Shown: positions 12,701 through 25,368 of the stretch, piece by piece
How positions within the stretch are numbered: the stretch's first letter is position 1
Layout of the letters: every line of letters begins with the position of its first letter
NCBI GenBank assembly: GCA_024734555.1
Contig: JANPWX010019802.1
Coordinates: 310,001-374,000, forward strand
DNA from: Trochalopteron elliotii
Lineage: Eukaryota; Chordata; Aves; Passeriformes; Leiothrichidae
Direction of reading: 5' to 3'
Length of the DNA: 64,000 bases
Notes under the pieces: model-generated
Databases searched by the model: none
Seen by the model: only the letters and a program-made list of their open reading frames with translations
Told to the model about the DNA's origin: nothing
Program-made: the position numbers and the translations under genes

Positions 12701-14125
12701 TTAGAGTAGATAAGGGCCTTCTAAGCCACATCTGGTAATACCAAGATCCTCGGGAAGAGCTTAAAGGCTTGCCTCAGATGCTGTCAGTGATGCCAACAGC
12801 TAGTACAATGTCCCCTTTTTACTTTGGAGCTAAAAAAAACCTGAACTACAACAGAGCCTGGTTTATTTCTGTCAAATAGCCACTATGCCTAGGCTGTTAG
12901 GGGTGTAGTCTGCAATGCCACATTACGTAGCTTTCCCTGAGCTGCTGGCTTCCAGCATGAGTAGGTTTGGGAAGAGGTTTTTCCCATACTGTTTCCCCTG
13001 CAGAAGGGTGTCTGAACCATAATGGTTAAAATAACTACACAGCAATGTTTTCTGCTTTCGTCTAGAGGACATCAAGTTTGCAAAAGACACAATTATGTTT
13101 TGGCAACATAAAAGCCAGCTTCAGACAGAAAGGATAGCTCCAGACTCTGCCTCATTCTGGCAGAGACATGTGCATCTGTCATTACTTAAATGATGACAGA
13201 CTCAGGCTGCTAGAAGACGAGGGGACTTCTTACCTGTGTATTCTCAGTAAAAGATGCAGGTATTTGCTTATATCTTTCACTGTAACAGAGAATGATCATA
13301 TAGTGGCTGTATATGTAAAGTTCCTGATGACGTACATAAAACATAGGGAATGTAAACTGAAAAGGTTTTGAATCTATCTGATGGCACATTCCTGCCCTAC
13401 TGGTAAGTAGCAAGTACCAGAAGTTTGCTGTTTCCCTGCTGAGTGCCATAAAGTGATTCCCTTCAGTTATCCTGGGCAGATGTGCCACATTCCAGCTTGA
13501 TAGTCACAAATTCCTCATGCAAACTGACTGACACCTTATACCCACAGGGGGGCTCTCTGGTGGGTTAAGTTCTACAAGGCATCCAGGGCAGGTGGCACAC
13601 AGCCTGCCAGAGGCCTGTGCACCTCAGCTGCTGTGACAACTAAATATTCCTCTGAATTCATTTTCACAGTACTTTTTCTTGGCAGGATTTCACTTCCACT
13701 TCAGTATCCATCATAGATGGCATTTTCCATTTGATTTTTCACTTCTTTTGGTTTTTTAAGAACCTGCTCACACAGCACAAGTTTCATTTATAAGTCACAG
13801 ATTAGAGGAGTGTGTTTAAAAAGCTGCTGCACACTTGTACAGGTCTTTCTTAAGCATCCCACACTGACACCTAAGAATTGGTTTCTGCCTCCAGACTTCA
13901 TCACAGCATCCCTCGCCATCATGCCTTCCCTGTCAGCCTCTATTGCCAGGGCCAGAAAAAGAATTTATGTCCTGCCCCTCCTCAGCCTTTTGATACCTTT
14001 TGCATTTATAGCTAGCCTCTGCCCCAGTGTCCTCTCCAGCTCTCTGTGTGTCTCCTGGCTTCCCAGTGCTGAGATGGAGAATCTGTGAACTACCAGACAA
14101 GTCAAACACAAAAGCTGAAGCTGCA
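9713..14125. other. Intergenic, no gene recognised
   Basis: Both strands were scanned and no exon, LINE or LTR was recognised. The content is AT-rich unique-looking sequence. A small 30-bp tandem duplication sits at 10111-10170. A TGCCAGT-rich cluster lies at 11716-11773, with both a direct and an inverted copy. ORFs such as 12344-12667 resemble no protein I know. Confidence 0.6.
10111..10170. repeat. 30-bp tandem duplication, two copies
   Basis: AAAAAGAGAATCT begins at 10111 and again at 10141, and both copies continue into a TTATGAG block. The period is exactly 30 bases with a few substitutions. Confidence 0.75.
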
Positions 14126-14126
14126 T

Positions 14127-17100
14127 TTTATTGTGTTTTGTGTCTGTGTAGATTCTGTACACACTACAAATGCAAAAAACATGAAGCTAAAACTTCAGAG
14201 AGTAGGCTTAAAATTTAGATTTGGACTTTTTTATGTTTTAAACAATTTCTCTGCTTTTTTTCTTTTTTTTTTAAATTATTATTCCTGAAACACATACCAA
14301 AATAGCATTGTACCCAATCTGGCCACAGAATGAGGATTTGCCAATTGTAACCTACAATTGTTGTCTGGTATTGTATGTCAAAGCAGTACAAAAGCCTGAA
14401 AGCTACTTTTTTTGGGGGGGGGGGGGGGGTGGAAATTAAGACCTTTTTTTAGAACACAAAATGGTTGTACTAATAACCTTCTACTCTTAAAGCACTGTTT
14501 TATAAAAGCACAAGGCTTAACAACTCTAAATTTACAGACATGAAAGAAGATTACAGACAACAAGTCAGCACCCTGTGTGGAAAAAAATTATCCTAAACCT
14601 CAATACATCAGAAAAAAAATTGCATTTTTAAGAATAATTCACCAAATCTAAATGAAATAAAATTTCATTACAGGGAAGGCAGGTGTGAAATCTACACTTC
14701 TTGACCTAGACAATGACATGGAAGAGAAAACGAGTCCTGATATGAACAGCTTTTACTATGGTTCCTATTTCTAATTTATGAAATGCACTGGCTTTGGAAC
14801 AAAGCACAGTATGATGGTCGTATTTCTACGTCAATGGGTATTACACGCTTGAAAGTCCAGTCCAATATTCATAAGGTTATTTAGGCTGCACACTTGCCCT
14901 TTGTGATTTGTTTGTAGTCGTAAAAGGGCACAGTTACAGAATAGCCCTAGGATAGCCTTAAGTTTTTGGCAGCTTTATTTGGCAGCAATAAAGCATTGAA
15001 AGCTGAACCTCTTTATATCCAACACAGTCCGAAGATCACATTTTTGCAGCCACTATTGAAACTTGGTTCCAGAATCACACGTGTTCCTCTTCAGAAGTAA
15101 CTTCTGAGTCAAACAGATTTTAATACAGCATTGCATTCAAAGGATACTTCCTTCACCTGCTTGAACAGAGACTCTCTACAGTCTTGGGAAGTATGGTCTG
15201 ACCTGTGTAATGAGGTATTGCATCCTTCCATCTAAAATGTTATTTCACCGGAATGGCAGAAAATAACTGCCAGTATGTGGTCAGTCATTTTAAAAAAGAG
15301 ATTTCCATTACAGCTACAGTATGCTCTCCCTTACATTTACGGAGTATGCAAACCAAAGAGTTTACACATTAAACACATGAATTATTTCAAATGTCAGAGC
15401 ATGAGCTGGTCCTAAGTGTTTGAGTAGACTTGGCAAGATGGTACAGTAAGTATGAACATCTGGATAACAATTCAAGGGCATGAGCTGGTAAATAGGGTTG
15501 TTAACTATAATACCTAACCCTCCCCTACAGATTAGGAAGACAGTTTTTAAGATAGTTGACCCTTGAGGGGACACAAAAATAATGCATCTTGTGCGTCTTG
15601 TACAAGATATTTTTATCTAGGGCACCCGAACAACCAAGTTATCCCAAACGACAACAAAAAAGCATTTGAAAGAGCTGTAAGTGGGGGAGGAAAATATAAT
15701 TCTGACACAACTATTCCAGATTTACTTATATTTATAATGTAGTCAAAAGATTTTCCTCACAGTGTTTCGTATCAATTTATTTTACAAAGACAAAAATCAT
15801 CAGACAGGAAGACCACAGAAAGCAATGTTTGCCTTTGCCAAATAAAGAATTTACATAAAAGTTTGCAAATAGATTTAAAAAAACCAAAAAACTCAGCCCA
15901 CCTTTCTTCAGCTTCTAAATCTGATACACATTACTGTTTTTTGTTTAATTTCAGGTGGTTTCACTGCTACAAGATGAGACCTCATATACCAGAGAGACCA
16001 AAATATACTACCTCACTGTCATATAATTTAGGCTCAGTCATACCTCAGACAATATTTTTACAAGGTCACTTTGCAAAAGTATGTCTAGCCTATCCAAATG
16101 ACAATATTATTTATGCCAAAGGTTTTGCTTTACAGATGGAAGTATTCCAACCACTGTTTAATAGGCTGTATGGAGAGGCTAAGAAAACATCATTTGTTGC
16201 ACACACAGCTTAAGTATACAATATAGAACTAAAGTGTACAGACTGATCATTGGCAACATGGGCTAAAACTGGCCTCAGTGAAAAAAGCCACAAAAGCAAT
16301 GAGCTTCTGAGTTTTCCTCCCTGATATTATTTTTGGAATTCTTGAGCTTAACCAGAAATATGAATGAACAAGTGAGAAATAGATGTGAATTCAGTAGCTG
16401 CCTGGATATTAAAAATGCAAAAAATATATTTTTCAAAAGGGACTTTGTAACACAGACATATGACTTCACAAGCAGACAGGACAGCAAATTCTCAGCTGCA
16501 GTTTCAGAACAGGGAATGGATAGTAGAGTAATGACAGGAACTCTAATAAAAAGCTTTTTAAAAATACTGAGGTGAGGACAATACAGTCTTCAGAGCCAAA
16601 GTAATTAGTACCAGGACCAAGTGTTTCTGAAGGCAATTAGTGTAAAACAAGCATGTTTCTTTCTTCTCAAGGTCTATTCTTAGAAAACCATTTTCGTCCA
16701 TCAACTCTATTTCTAGTCAATTTGTAACAGTTTTTCTGGCAAACTCTAATTCTTTAGGGGCTGAAATTTATCCTTATTGCTGACTAAAAGCATTGTGAAA
16801 ATTGCTAAAATTAAAAAATCCACACCAGACGAGCACTACCATATACACCAAAACATTACAGCATGTGCAAATCAGCTGGCACTCAAACAGTCTCGGTGTA
16901 TCAGACTCATTAGGAAAGTGTGATTAAGATTTGGAGGAACAGAAGCACAATAGAAGATCCCAAAGGCTGAGGAAAGAAAAGTACTGTATCTGTGTAAGGG
17001 TCTTAGCCAGCCAACCATGGTACACAGGCCACTGCATAAAATTCTGTAATAGTTCTGCTTTCAATACGGTAAATTAGTGTTGATTTACCCTACAGAACTG

Positions 17101-17610
17101 TGGAGAAGCTGCCATTCTTCCTCTGTTAAAATGCTAATAAAGTCCATGCTTTCTGACAGAACTAAAACATGCAGAAATCTGGAACTTTTTACCATATGTT
17201 AAAAACTACAGCAGGCTAAGCAACCTTTTGATTTTGAGAATTCTTCTTGTAGACTGTTGGTCAAAGCAGCAACATTACTGACATTGGCAGCAGGAGATGG
17301 ACTGTTGCTCTTTCTGCTCTGGCCATTCTGATGTTTTGGTCTGATATGTATTTCACAAATATAAGTTGGTCTTTCAGTTGTCAGACCACAGGTTTAATTC
17401 AGGTTCCAGACAGGAGGGGGAGAAGCAAGTAAGGAACTTCCAAAGCGACAAAATGTTTGCTATTTCCACAATGTGGGTTTTGGAGTAGCAGTCCCTTGTG
17501 ACCACAGAAAGCCACAAGCATTCAGAGCCATTTGAGTAAGCCAATACAGTATCACACAGCTATGGACAGACAGTATTTGGCTTCTGGATACCCTGTGTGG
17601 AATGTAGTTT
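14127..17610 (-). other. Possible minus-strand 3' UTR or non-coding RNA end
   Basis: This 3.5 kb stretch has no recognisable repeat apart from homopolymers, and has the mixed, moderately AT-rich texture of a vertebrate 3' UTR. On the minus strand AATAAA lies at 14132-14127, followed toward lower coordinates by a GT-rich CTTTTGTGTTTGACTTG (14118-14102), a textbook cleavage arrangement. The minus strand also has AATAAA near 14972 and 15780. Plus-strand AATAAA occurs too (14985, 15842), so direction is uncertain. No coding exon is recognised. The 116-codon plus ORF at 15863-16213 matches nothing known to me and is probably chance. Alternatives are plain conserved intergenic DNA or an old retrocopy of a UTR. 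Confidence 0.3.
14414..14429 (+). repeat. Poly(G) run of 16 after poly(T)
   Basis: A T run (14408-14413) passes directly into sixteen consecutive G and then TGG. Long G homopolymers are rare in AT-rich vertebrate DNA and are often length-variable or error-prone in sequencing. Confidence 0.9.
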
Positions 17611-18129
17611 TAGAAGAAAAATATGTTAAACTTGGTTAGAGGAAAAGTCCAAAGATATCTCACACAAAGTAAGACTCAGTGCCTGAAGTTATCTATTGAT
17701 TTCTACCTTGAATACCTAAAGTACATATTTATAAATCATATGAATGCATCTAAAAAAAAGAGTTTGGAGGCTAAGGTGCTATTTATTCACAAACTAGTGA
17801 ACTGATTATTGTGCACTATTGCACGCTAATTATTTCATTTCAGAAATATAGGCAACATTGGGAAGGGAGAATACAGGCTGCAGTGGTAATAAGGGAAAAA
17901 AGGATGCTATTGTACAAAGGCCAAACAGGACCAAACAAAAATCTAGAGTCCTTTAACAGTAGTGAATTAAGAATGTTTAGTATCAAAGCTACAACACCTA
18001 ATGGAGCTACATATGACACAAATATTCCTGAAGCTTCTCTTTTCATGCTTTTTTGGCTCTCTCCTTATATATAGCGTTCTATTTCTACTGAGTTTCCAAA
18101 TAATAACAACCTAGCCACTAAACATCATT

Positions 18130-18880
18130 TCAAGTCAGAACGGACAGCACATAATCAGATATACTTCCATAATTTAAGAGAGAGAGGTTTGTCTAAACTC
18201 CCTTCCTCAATACTCCATACTTTTTTTTTCCCAGTGCATGACTATTCTTGTCTTCAGAAATATTTTCCTAAAATCTTACCTAAATATCTCTTGCTGTAGC
18301 ACAACCCGTAACTTCTTGTACCAGTCTGAATGAATAACCTTTTCCGCTCTGCAGCAATATTTTATGTATTGAAAGATTTATCATGTCCTTTTTCTCCTCT
18401 AGAATAAACAATCCCAAAATTTTAGTTCTCTCCCTAACAGTCATGTTCTGTATATCTTTAAATCATTTCTACTAATCTTCTCTGGCTTTTCTCCCAGCTG
18501 ACCTACATTTTTCTTTACCTGTGTTACCTAAAGAAAGCTGGGAGCAGCAATCTCGCCAAAGTCTGATTCGTGCTAAGAACAGTGGAATGAATCTTGACAC
18601 ACAACACCCCTGTCTGCACATCCAGGCATGGGCTTTCCTTTCTCCTCCCTTTGCACAGTTGTTTTTAATGATGTTCAGCTTTCAACCTTTATAATTCTCA
18701 AATTCTTTGCTATTAACCTATTGATTAGCAGGTTGGGGATTTTTTTTATTGTAGCAATTGATTATTCCCAGGAGTGGTGTTTGGTATTCATCTATATTGA
18801 ACTGCACTCTGTTGTTTTGGTGTGTTTTATCAAATAGTTGCAATCGTTATGGATTTGTCTTGTTTTCAGACATGCTTGGA
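18130..18880 (-). mobile_element. Ancient CR1-type LINE, antisense
   Basis: The plus strand shows, in order, the antisense landmarks of an old amniote CR1: TATTTTATGTATTGAAAGAT then TCATGTCC (18358-18388), TAGAATAAACAATCCCAAAA (18401), GTCATGTTCTGTATATCTTT (18441), CTTCTCTGGCTTTTCTCCCA (18477), GCAATTGATTATTCCCAGGA (18755) and TATTGAACTGCACTCTGTTG (18795). The copy is heavily diverged, with no open frame. It may predate the bird radiation (inference from divergence only). Confidence 0.8.
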
Positions 18881-21800
18881 AGGCCTTCTAGGTGAATTTC
18901 ACCAACTCAATACTTCAGAGATTGCTTATCAGAGTGCCATATGAAACTGGTCAAACCATCACATGATTGAACTTCATTACTCCTCTACTACATGAAAGTC
19001 CTATTACCCTACACCAGACTTCAATTTGGCAATGAAAGTAAATTTATGCTCTCAAAACTAATGCAAATTTCATCATGTTCTGAAGAATTATATGAGGGAG
19101 GGAAAAAAAAATCTACTCCTTGGAAGGAAAATATACTCTGAGATGCAATTTATCCTTAACATTATATAGACTATGTAAGATAAGAAATGCTTTTCATAGT
19201 TGACTAAATCCAGCAGCAACGAACCAAGCTAACACAGAACTGAGGCTTAAATCCTGATTATCCAGTCAGTTACAGGCATTTCTCTTCCCCAGGTGTGTCA
19301 CGAACAATAGCAATATAATGCCTGGCTGCAAACAGCAGGAATACCTCAAACCTCAAGTCCTTTAAACTGTCTGGATGAAAGTGTGAATGTGAATGAAAAG
19401 GCAGCTCTGGGTCTGAGCAGAATGGTGTGAAGGAGGTAAACACTCCTGAGCTTTTTTAATCTTTTCATGTTAGCAAGGGTATGGAGCTCCTTCTGGAAAA
19501 GGGGAATCCTCCTTGTGTTGATGTGGCAAATTGTGTCAGGTATACACAGTAACTAAAACAATTTCATTTCCTGTAAGTCCTCTTATGAATGATTATAATT
19601 TCTCTTACCAATGTAGAAAATGAAAAGGAAAAGAATTAAAGTGTCAGAACAACCGTTCTCATCTGTCATTTGATAACTGATCTGACATGTCTGCACAAAG
19701 GAAGTGAAATGCTTCCAGCCATCGTTCTTAGATTTCACATGGTTTTTACACTTTAGTCAAGTGTACTGCCACTGAAAGGAAGCCCACAGTCCATAGAGAA
19801 GGAAGATAAGGGAGATGCTAAGTGCGTGAAATACTTAGTGGTGACTGTGAATGTAAAACAGCATTTCACATTCATGAAAGCCAACTGCACATAGGGTGAG
19901 ACAATGGGAGGTTTTCTAAAAAGACCCCCAACCTTGCTTGTGAAAACAGAATCTATTCAGTCAGTGGTGATGCTGATGGTGAATCTCTCATCTTTTATTT
20001 ATGATGGTGAATCTCTCCTCTTTACTAGTCAATTTTGAAATATTGGACATGTAATCAGAACACATCTTCTATCTGAATTGTTGCAACTATTCAAGTCCAA
20101 ATATATTTGTCCTTGGTAGTGCAGTCTTTGCTATAACTAGCCCTTGATTCTGGCACCTTTCTCTGCACATTAGTGAGACTTTAGATAGCTTGATTTGGCC
20201 ATCTTCTCAGAATCAAATGGCATATTTTTGTGAATGGGACCTGAGAGTTCATTAAACAAAATCTAAGGAAAACAATACCTATTGTCTTGAAAAGTCTGTT
20301 GAACTGGGAAGCAACTGCTTTTCCATGTTCCTACTGGCATACCAGTACAGTTTAGGGTAATAGGGTTTCCATATACTGCTTTAACTCTGGTAATCAGTAG
20401 AGCAACCTGTTACAAGTAAAAAACAGTGACGGTTGTTTCCTGAGAGGCATTGGACATACAGTTACTCTTTGGGATCAACATAGTCTTCATGCTCTACTGT
20501 TGATGCATTCTGTAGAACTGTCCCTTTCCATCCTCAAAGTTTTGACCCTTCTTAAATGAGACACTTCTTGAACAGAGCCACTCAGACCCAAATATGATAT
20601 CATCTGAATAAATGAACACTTCTGCATTTCTTCAACCAGACTTTTTCAGTGGGCATTACCTAATCAGAACAGATGTGGCTATTGTAAGAGTAGTTTGTGC
20701 CTTAGGACTCCAAATTTTTGTTCCCCAGACAATAAGAAACAGCTGGCCAAACAACAGTCAGAAATACATCTCCTGCAAAAGACACACCAGTCTCATTTTT
20801 TTGAAATGAGAAGATTTTTAGCATGGCAAACAAGACTGAGACCTTTTACTGTAGGATTCACAGAAAAAAAATCTTTTCAGGTCTAAAGAGAAAGATTAAA
20901 TATCCATCTTTTCAGAACTGAATGAAAGCAGTCCTACATAAAGGTTGAACTGGATTCATACTGTATTGCAAGCCTCTCCCTTCCCAAGCAGAGCTTGTCA
21001 GGCAAAACACAACCATGTCTAAGTGCTGCAATCTGGGCTGTACTTCTAAGAAGCACATTGCAGAAGCTCAGTCTGTCTTAGCTGGAAACACCTGCATGCT
21101 GCTTCAGACACAGGGCTAACTTACCTCCTCTGTCTTCTTGCACCTCATTTATGCTGTGATCCTGTCCATTGAAAAACAACTGTTTTCCTGTTAGAGCAAA
21201 GCACAAGGTGTCAGAGGTAAAGAGCACTACTTGTTTATACACTGGTTGCACCAAAACAGTTGCTTCTTTTTTACCTAACATATTCCTACTTACTTAATAT
21301 TAGAAGCTACTGTTAACAACAAGCTGTGTTTGTTTTGGGGTTTCATTTTTGGCCAAAATCTGTCTTGGAAGAAGGCCAAACAGAAAAGCATGTATTAAAC
21401 CCTCCATCTTATTGTATGGGTTTTACTAATATGACATTTTTCTCTTTACAAGTATTTTTCCGTAGCACCCATGTCAAATTTCTCTTAGGCTGTAGGGAGG
21501 CAGAAGACAGACAGGGACAATGCTATTTGAAAGCATTTTAACTCATCTCCAATATAATACAGCTGCAGTCTCATTCTACACTAGCCCATGCTTAGGAACA
21601 AAACTTAAATTAAGTGCTTGAAGACAGAACTTCATTCCCCTAAAATCCAACAGAGCATATCCCTGCACTTGGACCCTGACTGGATTTTACATGCAGATAG
21701 AACTAGGGCAAGTTTTAGGTATTGAGTAATGACATGGTATTTCAAAGCCAGCTCTCAAACTCAGGATTTTGGTTTTAGACTAGATAAGAGACCTAAAAGA

Positions 21801-21960
21801 CATTCTGAAGTACTTGAGAGATTTAAAACTGCAATAGTCTTGAAGGATCTAAACATTAGACTACATTTCTAATGAGAAAAAAAATCATCATGCATTTTGT
21901 GGTGTTTAGAAGTAATTTTCTGAATTCTCTTTCATTAGAATTCTGGGAATATTTTTCTGG
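18881..21960. other. Intergenic, no gene recognised
   Basis: AT-rich unique-looking sequence. The one local feature noted is a partial duplication at 19974-20017 (TGATGGTGAATCTCTC twice, 28 bases apart). No exon-like block with splice sites and no family motif was seen on either strand. Confidence 0.55.
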
Positions 21961-22029
21961 AGCAACTGCAGGACCCAGCACTTGGTCCTACTGAACTCCA
22001 TTCCAATTTTTCTCCATCTCTGGGGAATC

Positions 22030-22490
22030 CACTGTAGGAAGGGCATGGACTTGTAGAAAAGAGTCTGCAGGAGAGCCACTAAGTTAATCACTGGACTATG
22101 GAGACACACCAAGAGTGTTGGGGTTGTTCAGCCTGGAGAAGAGAAGGTTGTGTGGAGAGCTCAGATCATCTTCTAGTACCTGAAGGGAATCTGCAAGGAA
22201 GAAGGAGAGGGACTTCTTACAAGGGCATGTAGTGACAGGACAAACTAAGGAGTGTAGATTAGATATTAGGGAGAAATTATTTACTGTGAGGGTGGTGAGG
22301 CACTGGAACAGGTAGTCCAAAGAGATGGTGGATACTCCATCCCTGGAGATGTTCAAGGCCAGGCTGGATGGGGATCCGAGCAATCTGGCCTAGGAGAAGG
22401 TGCCCCTGCCTATGGCAAGTGGGTTGGAAGAAGATGATTTTAAGGTCCCCTTCAATCCAAACCATTCTATGTTTGTGATTCTATGATTCT
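22030..22490 (+). mobile_element. CR1 LINE 3' end with terminal octamer-like repeats
   Basis: CR1 3' region in sense orientation: GGGTTGTTCAGCCTGGAGAA, then AGAGGGACTTCTTACAAGGG, the GGTGGTGAGGCACTGGAACA segment, GATGTTCAAGGCCAGGCTGG, AAGGTCCCCTTCAATCCAAA, and the true 3' terminus GTGATTCTATGATTCT at 22475-22490. It is 5' truncated. Just before it, about 21965-22005 (CAGGACCCAGCACTTGGTCC) resembles a short antisense CR1 piece. The intact tail makes this one of the better-preserved copies here. Confidence 0.92.
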
Positions 22491-23349
22491 AAATCCATTT
22501 GATGCACAAAATTGATTGAATGCAAATACCATTACAATAGATTCAGATGGATTTTCTTCATTCATGAACAATCTGAAGGGTATCATCATATGTCTTTGGA
22601 GGTTGCTGAAAGAAAGGTCCCTGGGCTGGTTATGATTTTTTCTCCTTCACCACAATCAACATATCATGGCAACTAATATGTTAGAACTCAGTATTGCACA
22701 AAAATTATTACGAACTGCAAGGTAAGGCATAGGAATGTTCTCTTTGAAGTGAAAGAAAAGCATGTTTCATAAAATAAAAACAGATTTACAAGCTAATGGG
22801 ACAGAAAAATCCAACTAAGGTCTCATTCAGTCTGTTCTCATGTAAATCAACCTTACAGCTGAAAAAATATATTGTTGCTTTAAAGAAGTTATTCTCTCTC
22901 TTCATCTTCTTAGAAACTGTTGAATAGAAAGTCAGCTCCCCTCCAAGTCATCAAGGAAATCATTTCATTCTTAGCCTGTTAACTTAATTACTTCATGAAA
23001 TTTTTAAAAAATTACTGTGTGAAATAAGTTGTCGTCATTTTTTCAAAATAATTGTCATCATACTCTCTATTCTGGAGTCATTACTGGACTTCTTTATAGC
23101 ATGAAAGGTCTATTTAGAATTATGTGTACCACAAGAAAAGGAAAAATTATGAGGGGATAAAACTCAAATAGATAACCCAGCTCAAATTCTCTCTCATTTT
23201 CTCCTCAACTTTTATCTTTTTAGAGTTTCTCTAAAAATTCCTTTTTCCTTGTTCTTCCTTATTTTCAAATAGGCTTCTTGTACTTCTTCTTTTGGCCACG
23301 TTCAATTGTTTACCATTAGTCCTGGTGAACCATGGAGTTTCCAGCTGAC

Positions 23350-24490
23350 TAGAAGTTAGCAACTATGATGCCAATCTACAAGAGTGGCTGGAAAGCAGAT
23401 GTGAGGAACTGCAGGCCCATCAGCCTGACTTCAGTGCCAGGGAAGGTTATGGAGCAGATTATCTTGAGAGTGATCAATGCAGCTCATGGCAGACAACCAC
23501 GGGATCAGGCCCAGCCAGCATTGTTGTGTGAAATGCAGGTCCTGCTTGACAAACCTGATCTCTTTCTCTTGGCAGTGTGACACACACAGTGGATGAGAAA
23601 AGCCTGTGGATGTTGTCTGCTTGAACTTCACTAAAGCCTTTGACAGTGTCTCCCACAGCACTCCCCTGCATAAACTGCCTGCCTGTGGCTTGGACAGGTG
23701 CACAGTTCATGGGTTAAAAACTGTCTGGAGGGCTGGGCCCCAAGGGTGGTGGTGAGGGGAGTTACCTCCAGCTGGTGGCTGGACACGGGTGGTGTTACCC
23801 AGAGCTCAGTTAGTGGAGCCAGTCTTGCTTAGTAACTTTATTGATGACCTGGGCAAGAGAAATGCACACCAAAGCTGGGTGTGAGTGCTGATCTGCTGGA
23901 GGGCAGGAAGGCTCTGCAGAGGGATCTGGACAGGCTGGATCATGGGCTGAGGCCAATGGTGGGAGGCTCAACAAGGCCCAGGGCTGGGTCCTGCCCTTGG
24001 CTCACAACAGCCCCAGGCAGGGTCACAGGCTGGGACAGAGGGGCTGGAAAGGAGCTGGGGGTGCTGGTGACAGTGACTGAACATGAGCCAGGGTGTGCCC
24101 AGGGGGCCAAGAAGGCCAATGGCATCCTGGCCTGGATCAGCAATGGTGTGGCCAGCAGGGCCAGGGCAGGGATTGTCCCCCTGTGCTGGGCACTGCTGAG
24201 GCCACACCTCGAGTGCTGTGTCCAGTTCTGGGCCCTCAGTGCAAGAAAGACACTGGGGGGCTGGAATGAGTCCAGAGAAGGGGAATGGGCTGAGAAGAGC
24301 CTGGAGCGCAAGTCCTGTGAGGAGCAGCTGAAGGAACTCGGTGTTTATCCTGGACAAAAAGAGGCTCAGGGGAGACCTTATTGCTGTCTACAACTACCTG
24401 AAAGGAGGCTGTAGCCATGTGAGATCTGTCCCTTCTCCCAACTAACAAGTGATAAGACAAGGACCATCTTGTCTTATGAGCTCAGATTAG
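23350..24490 (+). mobile_element. CR1 LINE fragment with reverse-transcriptase remnants
   Basis: The start encodes NCRPISLTSVPGKVMEQIIL, the conserved CR1 RT stretch ahead of the palm motifs. Later pieces in other frames give FTKAFDSVSHS-like and FIDDL-like RT segments, and near 24100-24410 ANGILAWISNGVASRARAG, an ALLRPHLECCVQFWAL stretch and [23 protein letters not shown] sequence (frame-shifted). The order matches CR1 ORF2. Frameshifts and stops throughout show it is inactive, and the element ends near 24490 without the typical tail. It is GC-rich compared with its surroundings. Confidence 0.93.
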
Positions 24491-24878
24491 GTACAGTTTA
24501 GTCATAAACACTGAGAGAAAGGTCCCCTTTTATGGATCATCTAAAATGCTTCACCATTCATCCAAATAAAGGACCTCTACTGCTTCTCTAGTGGATTTGG
24601 GCAGTGGAAGATGACTCAGAAAGGACATAGAACATAAATGAGGACCATTAGCAATATATAAGAAGTAAAAGATACCCCTTTAACACAAAACTTATTACGG
24701 AAGTACAACAAATCTATCAGGACCCGAAGTTCTTTTTGTTTTTAAACTAGGAGTCTCAAATCAAGGTAATAGGCTTTCTCTCCAGATCAGTGAAAAACAT
24801 TCATTACCACAGTCTTCAGAGTGATATAAATAAGATGTTACACCTCTGGGGAAAGGAGAAGTTCCTTTGAACAATACA

Positions 24879-24880
<2 letters not shown>

Positions 24881-24911
<31 letters not shown>

Positions 24912-24923
24912 ACAAAAACAACA
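24881..24923. repeat. (CAA)n microsatellite
   Basis: About ten uninterrupted CAA units followed by interrupted AACAAAAACAACAA. This is a candidate polymorphic locus. Confidence 0.95.
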
Positions 24924-25071
24924 AGGAAGACATTACTTTCTGTCTCTTGGTGCCTCTGCAGGTTCTTTCAAGAAACAGCTCCTCCTTTCCTCCCTGTGCA
25001 GGATCCATGTGCAGCGACTTCACCCAGTTTCTCCTAGACTAATATGTTATCTATTGGGCTATATATCTTTC

Positions 25072-25368
25072 ACAAAAAAAAAGCAACAGAGGCTGGAATA
25101 GCAATAAATAAATATAATAATAAAATAAATTTAATAAAATTAAAAAGCAATAAATAAGTGTAGATGCTAAACATTTATGAAAGGGAATGTATTACTGAAA
25201 GTATCTGGAAATCAAATCACTTTTTTTCATCTGCAAATGGCAGATTATCATTTGATAGGTCTCAGAGGAAAAGGACAAGTGTAACTAAACCTTTACAATT
25301 CATACTTTTACATTACATACTTTTTCATTACATTACTTTTACATTTTTCATTTACATATACTGAAATA
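25072..25368. repeat. AT-rich low-complexity and short-period tandem sequence
   Basis: From 25072 there is an A run and then repeated AATAAAT-type words (25100-25160). From 25300 to 25365 there are repeated TTTTACATTACATAC-like words. No gene is present. Confidence 0.75.

Noticed and set aside
15863..16213. 116-codon plus-strand ORF
   Set aside because: It has no recognisable motif and no Kozak context of note, and it lies in UTR-like or intergenic sequence. A retrocopy could not be supported.
23881..24414. 177-codon ORF, the longest in the window
   Set aside because: It is part of a decayed CR1 ORF2 (SRARAG..LLRPHLECC motifs) with frameshifts on both sides, and not a host gene.
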